This document shows positions 50,298 through 63,689 of a DNA stretch of 64,000 nucleotides, piece after piece. Below the pieces are notes generated by a model. That model had not been told where the DNA came from. It did no database searches and worked only from the letters and a program-made list of their open reading frames with translations. Source of the stretch: Branchiostoma floridae (taxonomy: Eukaryota > Chordata > Leptocardii > Amphioxiformes > Branchiostomatidae). Each line of letters starts with the position of its first letter. Within the stretch, counting starts at the first letter, position 1. Location: the NCBI RefSeq assembly GCF_000003815.2, contig NC_049982.1, forward strand, positions 28,146,329-28,210,328. Reading direction: 5' to 3'. Both the position numbers and the translations under genes were made by a program.

Positions 50298-52949
50298 TCA
50301 GCCTTTTTCTCCGCCCGGGCTCTGGGGAATCTGATCGGGAAGATCTTTCACTGGTTCATCACCTGCACAAAATACAGCAATATGGTAGTTTTCAGAGAAA
50401 ATTAAGGTCCCCTATCTAACGCATCCACTTCAGGTCAATTTTAAGGTCTTAAAGTCATCCTTTTTAAACCTTAAGCACCCGAACTGTTTTTTTTTCCGAC
50501 TAAAATGACCCAGTGGGGTCCAAACGGACCCCGAAATGTTTTGTTCAATAAAATTCAATTTCCAATTATCATCGCTGATACATTGCTTCAAGAATGTAAG
50601 AGGAATATTCTAATTCCAACTCATTATCATGATTTATGCAAAACATCAGAAGAACTACGTTTTGCACTAACCCTATTCTGACCAGGGTGGGGAATTTTTT
50701 TGTTGTGAGGATTAAGTTTTACATGTTTATCATTCTCTGAAGATTTGGTGGTCATACGTGTACGATACACAGTTTTAAGTGGGTCTCAAAAGTTTGTTTA
50801 AAAACTGTACATTTTGCTGGGGTAGAGGCCTGCGCCAACATTGATGTCCTATAACGCCAGAACGGCTTATGCTAGAGCCACCAAATTTAGTGAGTTTCCC
50901 TAAAATATTGTTGGCAACAAATTCACGAAGTTTGACAAATTTCCATGTTTCTGTGTTGCCATGGCAACCGTTTGTTGACAGGCTGTTTTGCCAAAAATCG
51001 CAAATTTCGGTTTTAACAATGTATTTTTCATGTTTATTTGCTATATTGCTGCTAATTTTTTACATAAATAAAATCTTATGTTATTTAGAATATCTTTCAT
51101 AATTAGATATGCATAGATTATGCTAATTTGATGACGTCATCAGCCCAAAATCCAAGATGGCGGACCGAATGGCCAGATCAAGAATAACTACCTTATTATC
51201 CCTTAGAATTTGTAAATAACTGGTATTTTTCACCAAAAACCATCTAAATGAATGTATTTAGTCTATTTCCATTGTCTTTTGTGATTATTTGTTGCAAAAA
51301 CGTATTTTTGAAAATTCAAGGAGGTGGATATAGTATGGCGGAGCCAAACTGGTATCTTAGATGTGCATGACGTCATTGTATGACGTCATTGTGACGTCAT
51401 TGATGTTGCTATTGGCAACACAAGTCGTAACAAACATTATTTTTTCTGTTATCTGCACTTGCTATTACATTTTTGGAGCAAAACTTGAAGTTTTCTGCGA
51501 ATACCCTTTTTTCATGGGTCCGGCCGGTACAATTAAACTGATGACGTCATAATTACGTCATATTACGTCAAGGTAACGTCAAACGTCAAATAATTGTCAG
51601 ATATTATGTCTACATCATTTCCTAAAAATTTTGTGGCCCTATCGCACGTCGTTCAAGAGTTATAGGACTTAGAAGAAGAGGGCCTCAAAAGCCCCCCCCC
51701 CCCCCCCGTCCAGGGATGACCAAAAAAGCCCGGTCTGAATAGGGTTGAGGGTGAGGAAATGGACTATCACACTGTGGTGTTAACAAGCGGGATCAACTTT
51801 ATTTGTAAAACAAAAACACAAATAAAGGGACCAAAAGCTGCCGATGTTTGGAAAGCCACAGCTGTCATTTTGCAATGCACGAAAAATCTACACTTTTCTA
51901 GTTACCATATTTAACTGCCCTGGTAGTAATACTGTGGCTTAATATACATGTACTGTGCTCATTTATTATGCAAATTAGCCCCTGGTTTGCAAATTAGCCC
52001 CTGGTTTGCATGACTAGCCCTTTCTGAAAGGCATATCCAAAGTTTCATATACATAAAAAATCACGATAATCCGTCAACCCCTGCCCGAATTATTCCCTTT
52101 CAAAAGTATGGCGCAATTGCACACGCGCGGGCGAATTGCTGTGGAATTTCGGGAATTTTTGCCCATCGGATATATCCTTAACAGTAAGCCAAATATTTCT
52201 CCATTTTGGAGTTACATATTGCATATTTTTCAGCATTCTTACATGAAATGCAGTGTATTTACAAACTTTTCTCATTAAAAATGCAAGATAGCCCGCGATT
52301 TGTATGTTTTGCACTTATTTATGAATGGCATCTCTGAAGCTATCTACAATCAAAATATCATGAGGATCCGTCAACCCATTCCCAAGTTATTCCACTCTAA
52401 AGGGATGATGCAACTACACATGCCTGTTGACAAATTCACGAGATTTTGGGAATTCTCGTCAAACGGTCGCAAAACTATTAGGCTCGCCCCTGAGGCGTCG
52501 CCAAAAAAGTAAAAACATTATACGTAGGTCTTAGGGGTTTTTTTCCTGCATAGTAGGCATTTGTTTACAAGAATACAACGGGGTCAAACACGGACAAACT
52601 GTGATCAGTTGCGTGACCTATCTTAGAAAATGCTGCTTGTCACCAGTACAGTGTAGTAGGTGTACCTTAAACTGACACAAAACGATTGAGATTCGTATGA
52701 GGCGCGTATTGTGCGTACGACTGCGCATGAAAAAAATGTCGATACGGACCTCAAACGGACTTTAGATACGTATACGCTCTTTTGACTACACACGAAGGCA
52801 ACCAACTTAAACATACCTGTCCGCATAGCTCGCTTTAGGCGATGAACAATGACTATGAAGCGTCGGCGGTATTTCTTTACGACATAAAGATAGGACACCA
52901 GGTGTACAGTCAGGACAACGATCAACAAGATGACTGCAGTCTTCTTCAT
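50298..52949 (-). CDS. Secreted propeptide gene 3 (novel three-member family)
   Basis: Exons 52949-52817 and 50362-50298 join in phase, 65 residues. The start ATG sits in the same caggtaaaaccatg context as gene 2. The hydrophobic leader (A-V-I-L-L-I-V-V-L-T-V) is followed by K-K-Y-R-R-R, a very hydrophobic spacer (F-I-V-I-V), R-L-K-R as the processing site, and a 25-residue acidic end with R-T-G-D-E-P-V-K-D-L-P-D-Q-I-P-Q-S-P. The R-X-K-R and G-D-E-P-V-K-D / I-P-Q blocks agree with the two paralogues despite heavy change elsewhere. Intron 1 is 2.45 kb because of a 1.08-kb transposon. The truncated 3' UTR raises the chance that this copy is weakly expressed. Confidence 0.75.
50669..51746. mobile_element. 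Non-autonomous DNA transposon of 1.08 kb
   Basis: Ends aaccctattctgacc and ggtctgaatagggtt are inverted repeats with one mismatch. Subterminal caggg-tgggg and cccgtccaggg blocks also face each other. The interior has tgacgtcat repeats, aagatggcgga and a C15 tract, without a transposase. In intron 1 of propeptide gene 3. Confidence 0.7.
51950..52520. repeat. Diverged direct repeats in intron 1 of propeptide gene 3
   Basis: aaattagcccctggtttgc is doubled at 51971-52007. A longer pattern (atccgtcaaccc...ttattcc...tgcaa) occurs near 52068 and 52366. No coding region supported. Confidence 0.5.
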
Positions 52950-52970
52950 GGTTTTACCTGTACGGTGTGT

Positions 52971-55580
52971 CGATGAAGTTTAGACATCCAGGTAATAAGA
53001 TATGCGAAAAAAGCAATTACACAAGAAACTGGATATGACTTTTGAAACCGTCAGACGTTTTAACTAGCGTCCACTAGTTTTCGTCAGTGACACTGAAGTG
53101 ATCCTGAAGAAAATTTCTTTCATGAATAAATTCAAGTTTAGAAATCTAATAGGAAACGTTGTGTCTTAGCCTTGTTTCCCATTGAAATCCAAAATTGTCT
53201 TCAGTCTGCCCTTGCTTTGCCTTAACTTTTGGACACTGTAGCTAATTACGTAACAGTTACGTGCCTGCGGGCATGGGTTACATAACACCGCTTCAACTAT
53301 GTGCAATGAGACGCACGGCCTATAGACATCAGACTGTGTCGCACTTGCACATTTTTTCCACAATTCCAGTGAAGAAACCTTTAACTGTAACTTATCTTTG
53401 AATTCTTAAAGGCAGAAAACTTCCTCACGTTTCAGTCATATCAGCATAATTCGACACATCTGCGTAATTCAAGTCTCGTCAAGCTCATCGCTGGATAGCA
53501 CAGCATGCAGTTTGATTGTATTACTGGTCATTCGTTAAAATTTCGTTAAAAAAAGCACCTTGTACCAAATACTCACCGATTGGCCGAAAAGAGGCGATAT
53601 TTAAATCCTGACGATGTGACGGAATTGACGTATGTCCAGAGTCTGAGTTAGGCTGCCGCGAATTGTCCCAAGGTTACGAGTTGAATAACAGGATTTACTA
53701 TATATATATAGTTGCAACGAGCAAAGGACTGAACGTAAAGTAAAAGTAAATGTCAACATACACGTGGTCAGAGGTTAGGTCCTGAGCTGCCCTCAGCCCT
53801 GACCCCAGGCGTCTGGGATGTGCCGGCGGGTGACATCATTCCCCATACGGATCAGTCCATTCTAAGGAAAATGCAGGAAAATGGGTGGGGACAGGTTGTT
53901 TTAGAGGGGAATCATTGGCCTTAGAACTACGCAAGGCAGGAATGACGTTTGAGAACAAAATGACCGCGCGGTGTATTTGCGATAAACTCCTGTGGTTTTG
54001 TGAATAGTTTTTGTAAGTGTTAAGTCAATTCAGGTCAATGTATGAACACTGGGAGCTACTACCTGTCCTCTAAATTCAGTCGGTTGATTAAATAAAGCCA
54101 AAATATCAGGGAAAAACTTTGGTTGTGTGATTTACTTTGAAACTTTTAGGCCCCCCTCCCCTGTAACAGGTACTTGTAAACATGCAATGATGCATCTGTG
54201 TTATTCCAGCAAGAATAGGTATATTTCCCCGACTGTGAAAGAAATGACTGACGTGCTACGTGTCCCTGGGCCGTCTGGGCTCACGCACGCCGGGTCCCCG
54301 GACAGGTAGCCACTCGTAGAAGTCCATGTAAGGAAATGCAGGAGGAGCCTAGGAAGTCTATCAACTGATTGCTTCCCACTGCAGGAATAGCCTGCCAGGA
54401 CCGGTGGATTTTGTAGTGGCATTATGGCTTTTGAAACATTAGCATTTTTGGTCCATTTTATTTGTGCTGGTATGTTTTATAATTCACTTAGATCCAATTA
54501 TCTAATTCCACCATGTCATAGTCCATTTCATTGCCTTTGCAATGATACCAAAGTTCCCCAGCTGAATTGAGGAGAAACGAGTTTACACCAACCAGCAAAC
54601 TGTGTCGACAACACGCTGGGCGACCTCTTTCCATGATAGAACGTACGAGACGAAGGGTCTTCAACAGAGTGAACATTTTCTATGCCAGTGCTATGCCAGT
54701 GCTATCAGAGTCTAACATTAAGTTACATATCAAATTAAAGCTAAGGTTTCTGGAAACCAAAACACAGATTTCAAGAGGGATAGAGAACTCGTCATGAATG
54801 CAACGCCGTTACAAATAGTGTACTCAAGTTCCAAGGTTACTTGCTAAGAGACCGACTCACTAAGTAGACCGCGCGAATCCCTAAGACAGAAAGTTTGATC
54901 TTACAATCATTACTCATATGATATAAAAGATTTGGATTTTCAGTCAAATTCAGGACCGATCTAAATATGGTATTTGTTTTTTTTGTCCACCAAACACCCT
55001 TTCTATACCAACCAACTAGGCACATTTCAGAAAACATTGAGACAAAACTGTGCAGCATACGTAAACGGTAAGATTTAACGTGTACACACTGCCAGTTTTC
55101 ATTTAATCTCGAAAACCCTAAATATGTCAGGTTCTGTTTTATGAACTGACAACCGTGCCTTATATACCGCACGATCTGTATTCGTACCGATTACGTCACC
55201 CTTTGTAGTGTCATTACTTCCACGTGGAGTTTACCACCTGTCCCGTGCTAACAAAACAAGAATGGCGTCATATTTTTTTTTTCTTTCAACTACTGGAAGC
55301 GACCTCTAGCGGTCCTTGTAAGAAATGCTTTAAGCGGTACAAATCTATGACGACAAAGTTCATTTCTGGTCAAGTAGATGTTCGGAGTAAATGTATTAGA
55401 TGATAGACTAGTACATGTATACAGAGTATGACGGAACAGAATGTATGAATCTCCAACTATCTACAATGTTTACAAGAATTTGTTTTGTTAGAAACGCCAT
55501 TTGATAAGATGTGTAGCTTCACATGTCTTTTGCAAACATTATATTAACATCATTCTCTTCGCCAAGAAGAGTATAATGTT
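52971..55580. other. Intergenic region
   Basis: The stretch 53560-53770 resembles 34780-35090 (upstream flank of duplicated copy 1). The remainder shows no exon with both splice sites and a family match. Confidence 0.45.
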
Positions 55581-56720
55581 ATTGCTGACTTGGGTCTGTA
55601 TGTAGGTCAACAGCATATAACTCCAGAAATTGTGGATGGAACTTTGTGATTTTTGGTAGGTGTATAGCGGTTGTCAAAAGGAATCCCAAGTTAGAAAACG
55701 GTTTACCTGGCGTTTTCCTACGGTACTGCAGCAAGCTTGGTATGTTTTTGGGGTTTGTTTTGGGCAGCATAAGTCAAAATGCAGCTGGGCGATTTTCACG
55801 AAACTTGGTAGGTGTGTACCGTTTTTGGAGAGGAAGGTCAAGTGCGAAAATGGTTTACCTGGCTCTTACCTAGGGTTCTGTAGCAGGATTTGTATGTTAG
55901 TGCGTTTGTCTGTATGCAAGATAACTCGAGAACCCTTGATGGATCCTGATGATATTTGGTAGGTGGGTGGGTGTCAGAAAAACGAAGGTCAAGTTTGATA
56001 ATGGGCCCTCTAGTGGCTGCCTAAGGTACTGCAGCAAAACTTTTAAATTATACACTTCGTGTTCTGGACAGGCGGTGGTCATGATTTTTTAGTGGTAGAT
56101 AGCCCTTGAGACAGAGAGTAATTGCTGTGAGTTTGGACACCCTAACGGCTTTTGGGGAACTGCAGGCACCGATTTCCTTTCAAAATTTGGACGAGAATAA
56201 CTCAAGAACGTGTTGACGGATCATCAGGATTTTTGGTATGTAGATAGAATGAGTGATGACTTACACAATGTAATACTTCTTATGCAAATCAGCAGATAAT
56301 TTGCATAGTTAATGAGGAACGTTCATAAATCCATTCCAACAGCATATAACTCAAGAATTTGTGTATGGATTTTCATGATATTTGGCATTTGAGTAGCGTT
56401 TGCAGAAAAGAAGGTTGTGGCCGAAAATAGTTGGCATATCATTTTCCGTTAGGACGGTAGCGGGCCGAGTGTGTGCGTCCGTTTGTTTGTGTAATGCAAC
56501 TCGAGAAGCCTTGGAAGGATCCTGATAATATTTGGTAGGTGGGTAGGGGTCAAAACAACGAAGGTCGAGCAAAACTTCAATTTTTTTACATCTTGTGTTC
56601 TGAACATGCTGTGGTCGTGATTTTTTAGTGGTAGATAGCCTAAGTGACGACTTACATAATTTAATGCTAATTATTCAAATCAACAGCTAATTTGCATAAT
56701 TAATGAGGAAAGTACAGAAA
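55580..56720. repeat. Diverged tandem repeat, about 150-190-bp units
   Basis: Recurring blocks such as aactcnagaan...tggatg, gatnntttggtaggtg and gaaggtcaagt occur near 55618, 55790, 55925, 56200, 56345 and 56505. A second-order copy pairs 56235-56320 with 56645-56710 (aatcancagntaatttgcat). Frames on both strands are short and inconsistent. Confidence 0.65.
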
Positions 56721-56855
56721 TCCACTGAATTCCATGATAGGACTTTCAAACTTGTTTGCATTGTTCTTGGCTGAAATGTACTTAAGATAATAATCTACAT
56801 GGAAAGATGCATTTAGTTGTAATCAGTGGCCAATTAACAGAAATAAACTGTTTTC

Positions 56856-56901
56856 TATATATATATATATGATCTATATATATATATATGTGATCGTAAA
56901 A

Positions 56902-56974
<73 letters not shown>
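56856..56974. repeat. (TA)n microsatellite
   Basis: Interrupted twice on the left, then about 35 pure TA units. Confidence 0.97.
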
Positions 56975-56975
<1 letters not shown>

Positions 56976-57500
56976 TTTTGACCTATATCTATAGACACAG
57001 CTGTTACACAGATGTTTTGCTGGAGGAGCTTGTTGTATCATAATTCTTCACATTCTATTTTATTTTACTTTTACTTCTGCATAGAATATGTTGAGCCTCT
57101 CAGTGTTTGTAAATGGTAATGGTCAGACCCGGAAGTTAAGTAAAGGAAATTGAGGAAAAAAAACTGTTGATAAACTTGGATACATTAAGCGGAACTTCAT
57201 CAGGTCCTAACTACACGACCCCCTTGCACAATAACTCTGGCAACAAAGTCATTCTACATGGAGCCTGTTAGCTTTGCCCCCTCAGTCACACAAGGGGGAA
57301 CAAACACAAACCTCCTGATAAAGGGTCAAAGTCTGAAGTGTTTCGTACCAGTTTATACCTGTTTGCTGCGTAGTTAATAGTCCGCCATGTTGCTTGCTAT
57401 GTTCAGCCTAAAATTGGTGCCGTCTGAGTACTGTCCACTTTTAACATTGTTTAAGTAAATTAATGTAAAACTCTTACTGTAGAATCATCCAGTACCCAAA

Positions 57501-60500
57501 ATGTTGAGGGTCTGCGAAAAACTTCGCGTAGTGGACGTCAAGAGTAAGAGATTCGGACTAGCGCGTACGGAGACAGACTACCTCCGTGCCCTGCAGGACG
57601 CCATGGCGAACATGGACAGGTGTGTGGAAGTGGAGGTGCTCAAAAGTCTAGGCGACGTGAACTTGGAAAAGGGGCAAATGGACAAGAACTTAGAAATGTT
57701 TGACAGAGCCATGGTGTTGTACAGAACCGCACTGATCCGGTGTAACGACGCAGATGTGGGAGAAAGTCTTGAACATCGCTACCACTTTGCAGAAAAACTA
57801 AGGTTAGGGAAGCGATTAACAGTTTTAAGTAGTTATGAGCCCCTTGATAGCCTCAGGAAACTTTGTTCGCTGCCTAATGTAGCAGAGAGGTTCCTAGATA
57901 TAGACAGAAGATTGACTGTTAGCGGCAAAAGCCTCTTTTTGCATATTGAATATACCAGATTGATGGTAGAAGGGATCGTAAGCGACGACAATGTGTTAGA
58001 GGCGGAAGCGATCAAGAGTCTCGGCGACGTGTACCTGAAAAGAGGAACAGAAACTAGAGACACGACATGTTTGACCAAGGCCACTGCTCTGTACAACACT
58101 GCACTGGCACGGTGTGAGCGGTTCCAGGGTACAGTGGCACTCATTCACCGCTTACTGTACACCGGAAGAATCAGACAAAAGAGAACGACAGGAAAGAAGG
58201 TAACCACCCTTAAAACAAATATGGAAATACATGATGTGTGTTTTATGGCTTAAGCATTCACTAATTCTTCCACATTCTTAATAAACTACAACGTAATCAG
58301 GCGTGATCAAATATTTTAATGGCAGTTGAATATCGACTGACCTGATAGTGACCACGTTGACTTGAATTCAAACCATGTATTGATCAATGCTAATTTGATA
58401 ATGCGTTGATCATGATTACTATGAAATTCATGTCAACGATATTGAATTGTCGAAGATGGAAAATTTCGTTTACGTCTTACATGACTGTGTTGAAGGAAAT
58501 CTTACTTTCTTGTCATGATGTTTAGATTGTAGAATAACCAATATTGTCCTAATGATTGTTCTTATCGTAGAATCCAAAGCGCAGATTACAACAACAGCAG
58601 GGTCACGTTTCACGGGACTTCCCGATTACGTCACCCAACACTGACGTCAGCGATGTCAAGGGCCATCAGTCTATGTAAGCACAGGTGTTTGGTTTGTCGC
58701 TAGTGCTAATAGTTGATAAAAGGTAAACACACTCGATATGTGTCACAAAAGCCAGTGTTAGAGCAAGCAATTAATTGGAGATTTCTATTGGTTCTAGTAT
58801 CTACTGCTCGGCACAAAACTGCGCACTGAGATTCAGCAAACTATTTGGGAGTTTGTGCCATGGTAATTGTTGCACTGTGATCATTCAGGTACTTTAGGTT
58901 TTGGACCGCATTGTAAACACCTCATTTGCTATGTGTGTATAAGTTGCGTTTGGGACTGCATGTATTACTATGTATAAAGATATCTCCTTCTGTACTATCA
59001 GTAAAAGAATTTTAAAAATTAAGAATTAAATTAAAAGCCTCAAAATCTATCTCCACTTCAGATCTTACGAGGAGTACCTGACCACAGGGGACCGCGCACT
59101 GACTGATGGGAAGCTGGACGTGGCAGAACAGAACTTTGCGTCTGCTCTAAGAGAGATTCACAGTATGTTATATAACTGTGCAACTTTTTTTACCAAGCTT
59201 CCTCTTCGATTATGTTGATGGACAAGACAGTTTTACCCATAAAATTGGAATTTAAGTCACTTTCTAGCAAAAAATTGGGCAAATTAGCAAGTAAACATTT
59301 TTACAATAAGAAAGTTCTCATCACATAACATCAGGCAGTTAAATTATTTTTGTCTCCAAAATGGTGTCATCAGTTCAAGATTTTTTTTACCGTAAGCATT
59401 CTTTCTTGTAAATGGTGTATCCTTGCGAAAAGTAAAACTTTGTCAAATGTTAAAAAAATATAACCTCTCCATTTCATGTGAACACAGAGCCGAGCAAACC
59501 CGATCGAGGTAAGGAGGCTGAATGCCTGTCCAGACTTGGTGACGTTTACGTCCAGCGAAGTAAAACAGCAAAAGAAGGTAGGAAATTCACACAGGCAGCA
59601 GCTCTGTACAACGCAGCCATGGCAAGAACAGACAAGAACAAACATAGTGTGACAAAAAAACTACAGGAGATAGAAAAATTGTTTCTCTATTACACAGGAA
59701 ATGTAGAAACAAAACACGTTCCTCCTGATTTGGCTATAGGTCATAAGAAGCGATTACAAGAGATGCGCACGCGCGCTAAGTCACAACTAGAAGCCATCGA
59801 TCAGCAACACAACCCGTACCAATACGACGAGGATGACCCGGTCATGATAACAGTCGAGGCTGAGAGAGCTGAAGCAGTCAAGTCTCTATTCAAGAACATT
59901 GCCAGAGATAGACAGAGTTTTATCCAAGGCCTTGTTGATGAGTGCATTGGCACACTCGGTCCTCCTCCTTGTAAGTACGCTTTCATCGGGTTGGGCTCAC
60001 AGGCAACAGAACTGGTCACACCTTACTCTGACCTGGAGTTCGCCATTCTGATTGAGGAAGGGAAGGACAATGACGACACACGGCGGTACTTCCTAAATCT
60101 CACACACTACCTACACCTGAAAGTCATCAACCTCGGAGAGACCATTCTCCCAGCCATGGCCATCCCGTCACTCAACGATTTTCTATCCGAGGATCCGGAG
60201 AAAGACTGGTTCTTTGACTCTGTAACGCCGCGTGGGTTTGCTTTTGACGGCTTCATGCCATGGGCCAGCAAGACCCCGTTTGGAAGAGACGAGACGAAAA
60301 GGAAGCGGCCCGTAAGCCTTATCCAAACCCCTGCCGAAATGGCAAAGTTTCAGGAACTAGACGTTTCCGTGGCAGAAGGGTACCACTTGTCAGACATCCT
60401 CAGGCGGGTTGTTTTCTTAACAGGAGAAGAGGCCCTCGTGACGACTTATATGGGAAAACTTAACAAAGTCGTCACAGATGATGTACTCTCACATTTCATG

Positions 60501-62696
60501 TCCAGAATGTCTGTGATACAAATCTTACTGGATAACATTGAGCAGTTTTCTTCCTATGAGCCTACTGGTCAACTGCTAAATGTCAAGAAAGACATTTATC
60601 GTTTTCCTGGCATTGTCATCGAAGTACTAGCTCTGTGCTGTCAGATTACTCTTGCCAGCGCGTGGAACATCATAGATAAACTAAAGGAAATGGAAAAAAT
60701 CCACGAAGAGAATGCAACCCACCTGACGGTTCTGACCAGTATCTCAGCTGAGCTGCGGTTAAGAACATACCTAAACAACGGGGGACAAGAAGACAGTATA
60801 TCCCCTCTTACACAAATAAAATACCATTCAAAGGCAACAGAGATATCTGACTCCACACTAAGTTCAATATTCCACATTCCAGACATCCAAGTTCTTTTTA
60901 GATACTACTGCAGGGCTATCCCTTTGAAGAAATGTATGCCAGGCATTTTGAGGGTCAAACCGAAAAATGTATTGAAAACGACAATCTTCGATACCTCCCA
61001 TGAATGTAGAGGTCGAATATCCAGAACACTATGCCTGTATGATAGAGCAAAACACCATCTAGAAGCTGCGCTAGTGGATGGTAGAGGTATCTACGGAGAC
61101 CACATGGCACATCCGGACATTGCCGGATCACTAAGCAACCTGGGATTGGTTTGGAGTGATCTAGGAGACCACAAGAAAGCAATCCGCTTCTTCGAACAGG
61201 CACTATCGATGAGGATAACTATCTATGGAGAACACACGGCTCATTCGGAAATTGCCGCGTCACTAAACAACCTGGGGGGATCTTGCAAAGGACTCGGCGA
61301 TTACAAGAAAGCCATCCGTTACTTGGAACAGTCACTATCGATGATGAAAACTATCTATGGAGAAAACACCGCACATCCGGACATTGCCATGTCACTAAAC
61401 AACCTGGGATTGTCTTGGAGTCGTCTCAGTGATCACAAGAAAGCAATCAACTTCTACGAACAGTCACTATTAATGTGCAATAGTATTTATGGAGAAAACA
61501 AGGCACATCCGGATATTGCCAAGTCACTAATTAACCTGGGATTATCTTGCGGAGCACTTGGCGATCACAAGAAAGCAATCCGCTACTACGAACGGTCACT
61601 ATCGATTTTGAATACTATCTATGGAGAAAACACGGCACATCCGGACATTGCCACGGCACTAAACAACCTGGGATTGTCTTGGAAAAAACTCCATGATCAC
61701 AACAAAGGAATCCGCTACTTTGAACAGTCACTATCAATGAGGGCAACTATCTATGGAGAAAACACGGCACATCCGGACATTGCCGCGTCACTTAACAACT
61801 TGGGATCGTCTTGGAGTGATATCGGCGATCACAGTAAAGCGATTCACTACTACAAACAGTCACTGTCGATGAAGAAAACAATCTATGGAGAAAACACGGC
61901 ACATCCGGACATTGCCAAGTCAATTAACAACTTGGGATTGTCTTGGAGTGAACTCGGCGATCACAGTAAAGCGATTCGCTACTACAAACATTCACTATCG
62001 ATGAGGATAACTATCTATGGAGAGAACACGGCACATGCGGACATTGCAAAGTCATTAAACGATCTGGGAGAGTCTTGGGCGACTCTCGGTGATCACAAGA
62101 AAGCAATCCGCTACTTCGAACTGTCACTATCGATGAGAAAAACTATCTATGGAGAAAATACAACACATGCGGACATTGCCGCGTCACTTAACAATCTCGC
62201 TTCGTCTTGGAGTGAACTCGGCGATTACAAGAAAGGAATCCTTTACTGCGAACAGTTACTACCGATGATGAAAACTATCTATGGAGACGACACGGCACAT
62301 CCGGGCATTGCCAAGTTACTAAACATCCTTGGATCGTATTGGTATAAACTTGATCTGAAAAAAGCAATTAGTTACTCTGAAGAGTTACTATCGATGAGTA
62401 AAACTGTCTATGGAGACGACACGGCACATCCGAACATTGCCAACTTACTAAACAACCTTGGATCGTATTGGTGTAACCTTGATCTGAAAAAAGCAATTAG
62501 CTACTTTGAAGAGTTACTTTCGATCTGTAAAACTATCTGTGGAGAAAACACGGCACATGCGGACTTTGCGTCGTTACTAAACAACCTAGAATCGTATTGG
62601 GGTACTCTTGGTGATCTAAAAAAAACAGTCAGCTACTTTGAACAGTCACTGACGATGTATCGAATTATCTATGGGGAAAAAATCGACAAATCCTGA
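57501..62696 (+). CDS. Nucleotidyltransferase-TPR fusion protein, 1370 residues
   Basis: Four exons, all GT-AG and in phase: 57501-58199, 58571-58674, 59062-59162 and 59488-62696. The start follows a possible 5' UTR acceptor (cttactgtag, 57473-57482). Residues 1-300 hold TPR-like pieces with a repeated K-S-L-G-D-V-Y-L...A-L-Y-N-T-A-L-A-R pattern. About 455-620 is a nucleotidyltransferase fold of the GlnD-N/DUF294 type: GSQATELVTPYSDLE gives the G-S...D-x-E metal-binding motif at G471-S472 and D483/E485. From about 835 to 1362 come twelve kinesin-light-chain-like TPRs of 43-44 residues (IYGENTAHPDIAASLNNLG), then the stop. TPRs bind partners; the enzyme may transfer nucleotides to protein or small molecules. 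Substrate unknown. Amphioxus has many such genes, so this is probably one paralogue. Confidence 0.88.
61085..62670 (+). repeat. 132-bp coding tandem repeat (twelve TPRs)
   Basis: The phrase ctatggagaaaacacggcac, or a close variant, begins each unit. Central units are up to about 90 per cent alike, while units 10 and 11 lack one codon and are more diverged. Synonymous as well as non-synonymous sites are shared, suggesting recent unit duplication or conversion. Confidence 0.92.
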
Positions 62697-62821
62697 TATT
62701 ACCAGAACCTGGCATTGGTTAACATTTGTAATTTTTAAGGCAAAAGAGTACAAGCAATGATTACAAGAATGCTAATCGCTTTTTATGGCTACGGTCCTCC
62801 AAGATTCTAATTCTTTGCATA

Positions 62822-62827
62822 AATAAA
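62822..62827 (+). promoter_or_regulatory. Polyadenylation signal of the NTase-TPR gene
   Basis: AATAAA 126 bases after the stop, followed by tggtggg within ten bases. Confidence 0.65.
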
Positions 62828-63183
62828 TGGTGGGAAACAAATGCATAACAATTGTTAACAGTTTATCAACGACAGGATATAGCATACTTTTCAATTATGC
62901 GTTACGATCAGTCTTGATTATGACATAAATACAAGTAGAAAATTTAGCGATGTCTTTTTAAAGTCTGAAAAATTCATTTTGACTCTTTCGTGGTACCAAA
63001 AGTGTAAATCTAAATATGAAGAGTTGTAGGCAAAATTTCTCTACCTAGAATCATTGTGTATATATTTTGTTTCAAGTTAAAAAATATACTACTTATATTT
63101 TTATTTCAATTTTTCTTTTGGCACTTTTGTACTTATTCATCCTCTAAGTGAGAGGCTATATGCATATGATGAGTGCTCTGTGT

Positions 63184-63300
63184 ATGTGTGTATGTGTCTG
63201 TGTGTGTGTGCGCGCGCGCGCGCGCGCGTGTGCGTGTGTTGTGTGTGAAAGAGAGAGAGAGAGGTGTGTGGTGTGTGTGTGTGTGTGTGTGTCTGTCTGT
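63184..63300. repeat. Compound microsatellite (TG)n(CG)n(GA)n(TG)n
   Basis: Several dinucleotide tracts in a row. The central cgcgcgcgcg segment next to TG runs is a Z-DNA-prone composition. Open frames here are artefacts. Confidence 0.95.
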
Positions 63301-63689
63301 GCGTGTTGTTGGTGTGCAAATATTTGTGTATGTATTTGCTGACAACATACCATATGACCTCGGCGAATGAACTTTATGATATTTGTAGTCGGGTTGTTAG
63401 GTAAGCAAAGGTCAATTCCGGCAATGGTCCTATATATATATAGCGCGGTTCTCTCTGTCAACATTTGTGTGCTAAGTGCGTTTCTCAATGGTACAGCACC
63501 GGGGCATGCCTCGAGACGTAGATCCAGGACCTCTGAGTTCTTGACTTTTCATCTTAACCATTACATATACGACGTCATGTATTCTTACAAACAGTCAACT
63601 GTTTATGTACTATCAATTCGTCCCATACTTATATGATATAGATCACGTTGACGAACATGAAAGTTGCCGGACTTAGGAGTCACAATCTG

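Noticed and set aside
63133-63488. His/Thr and Cys/Val repeat frames
   Set aside because: Dinucleotide microsatellite translated in both directions.
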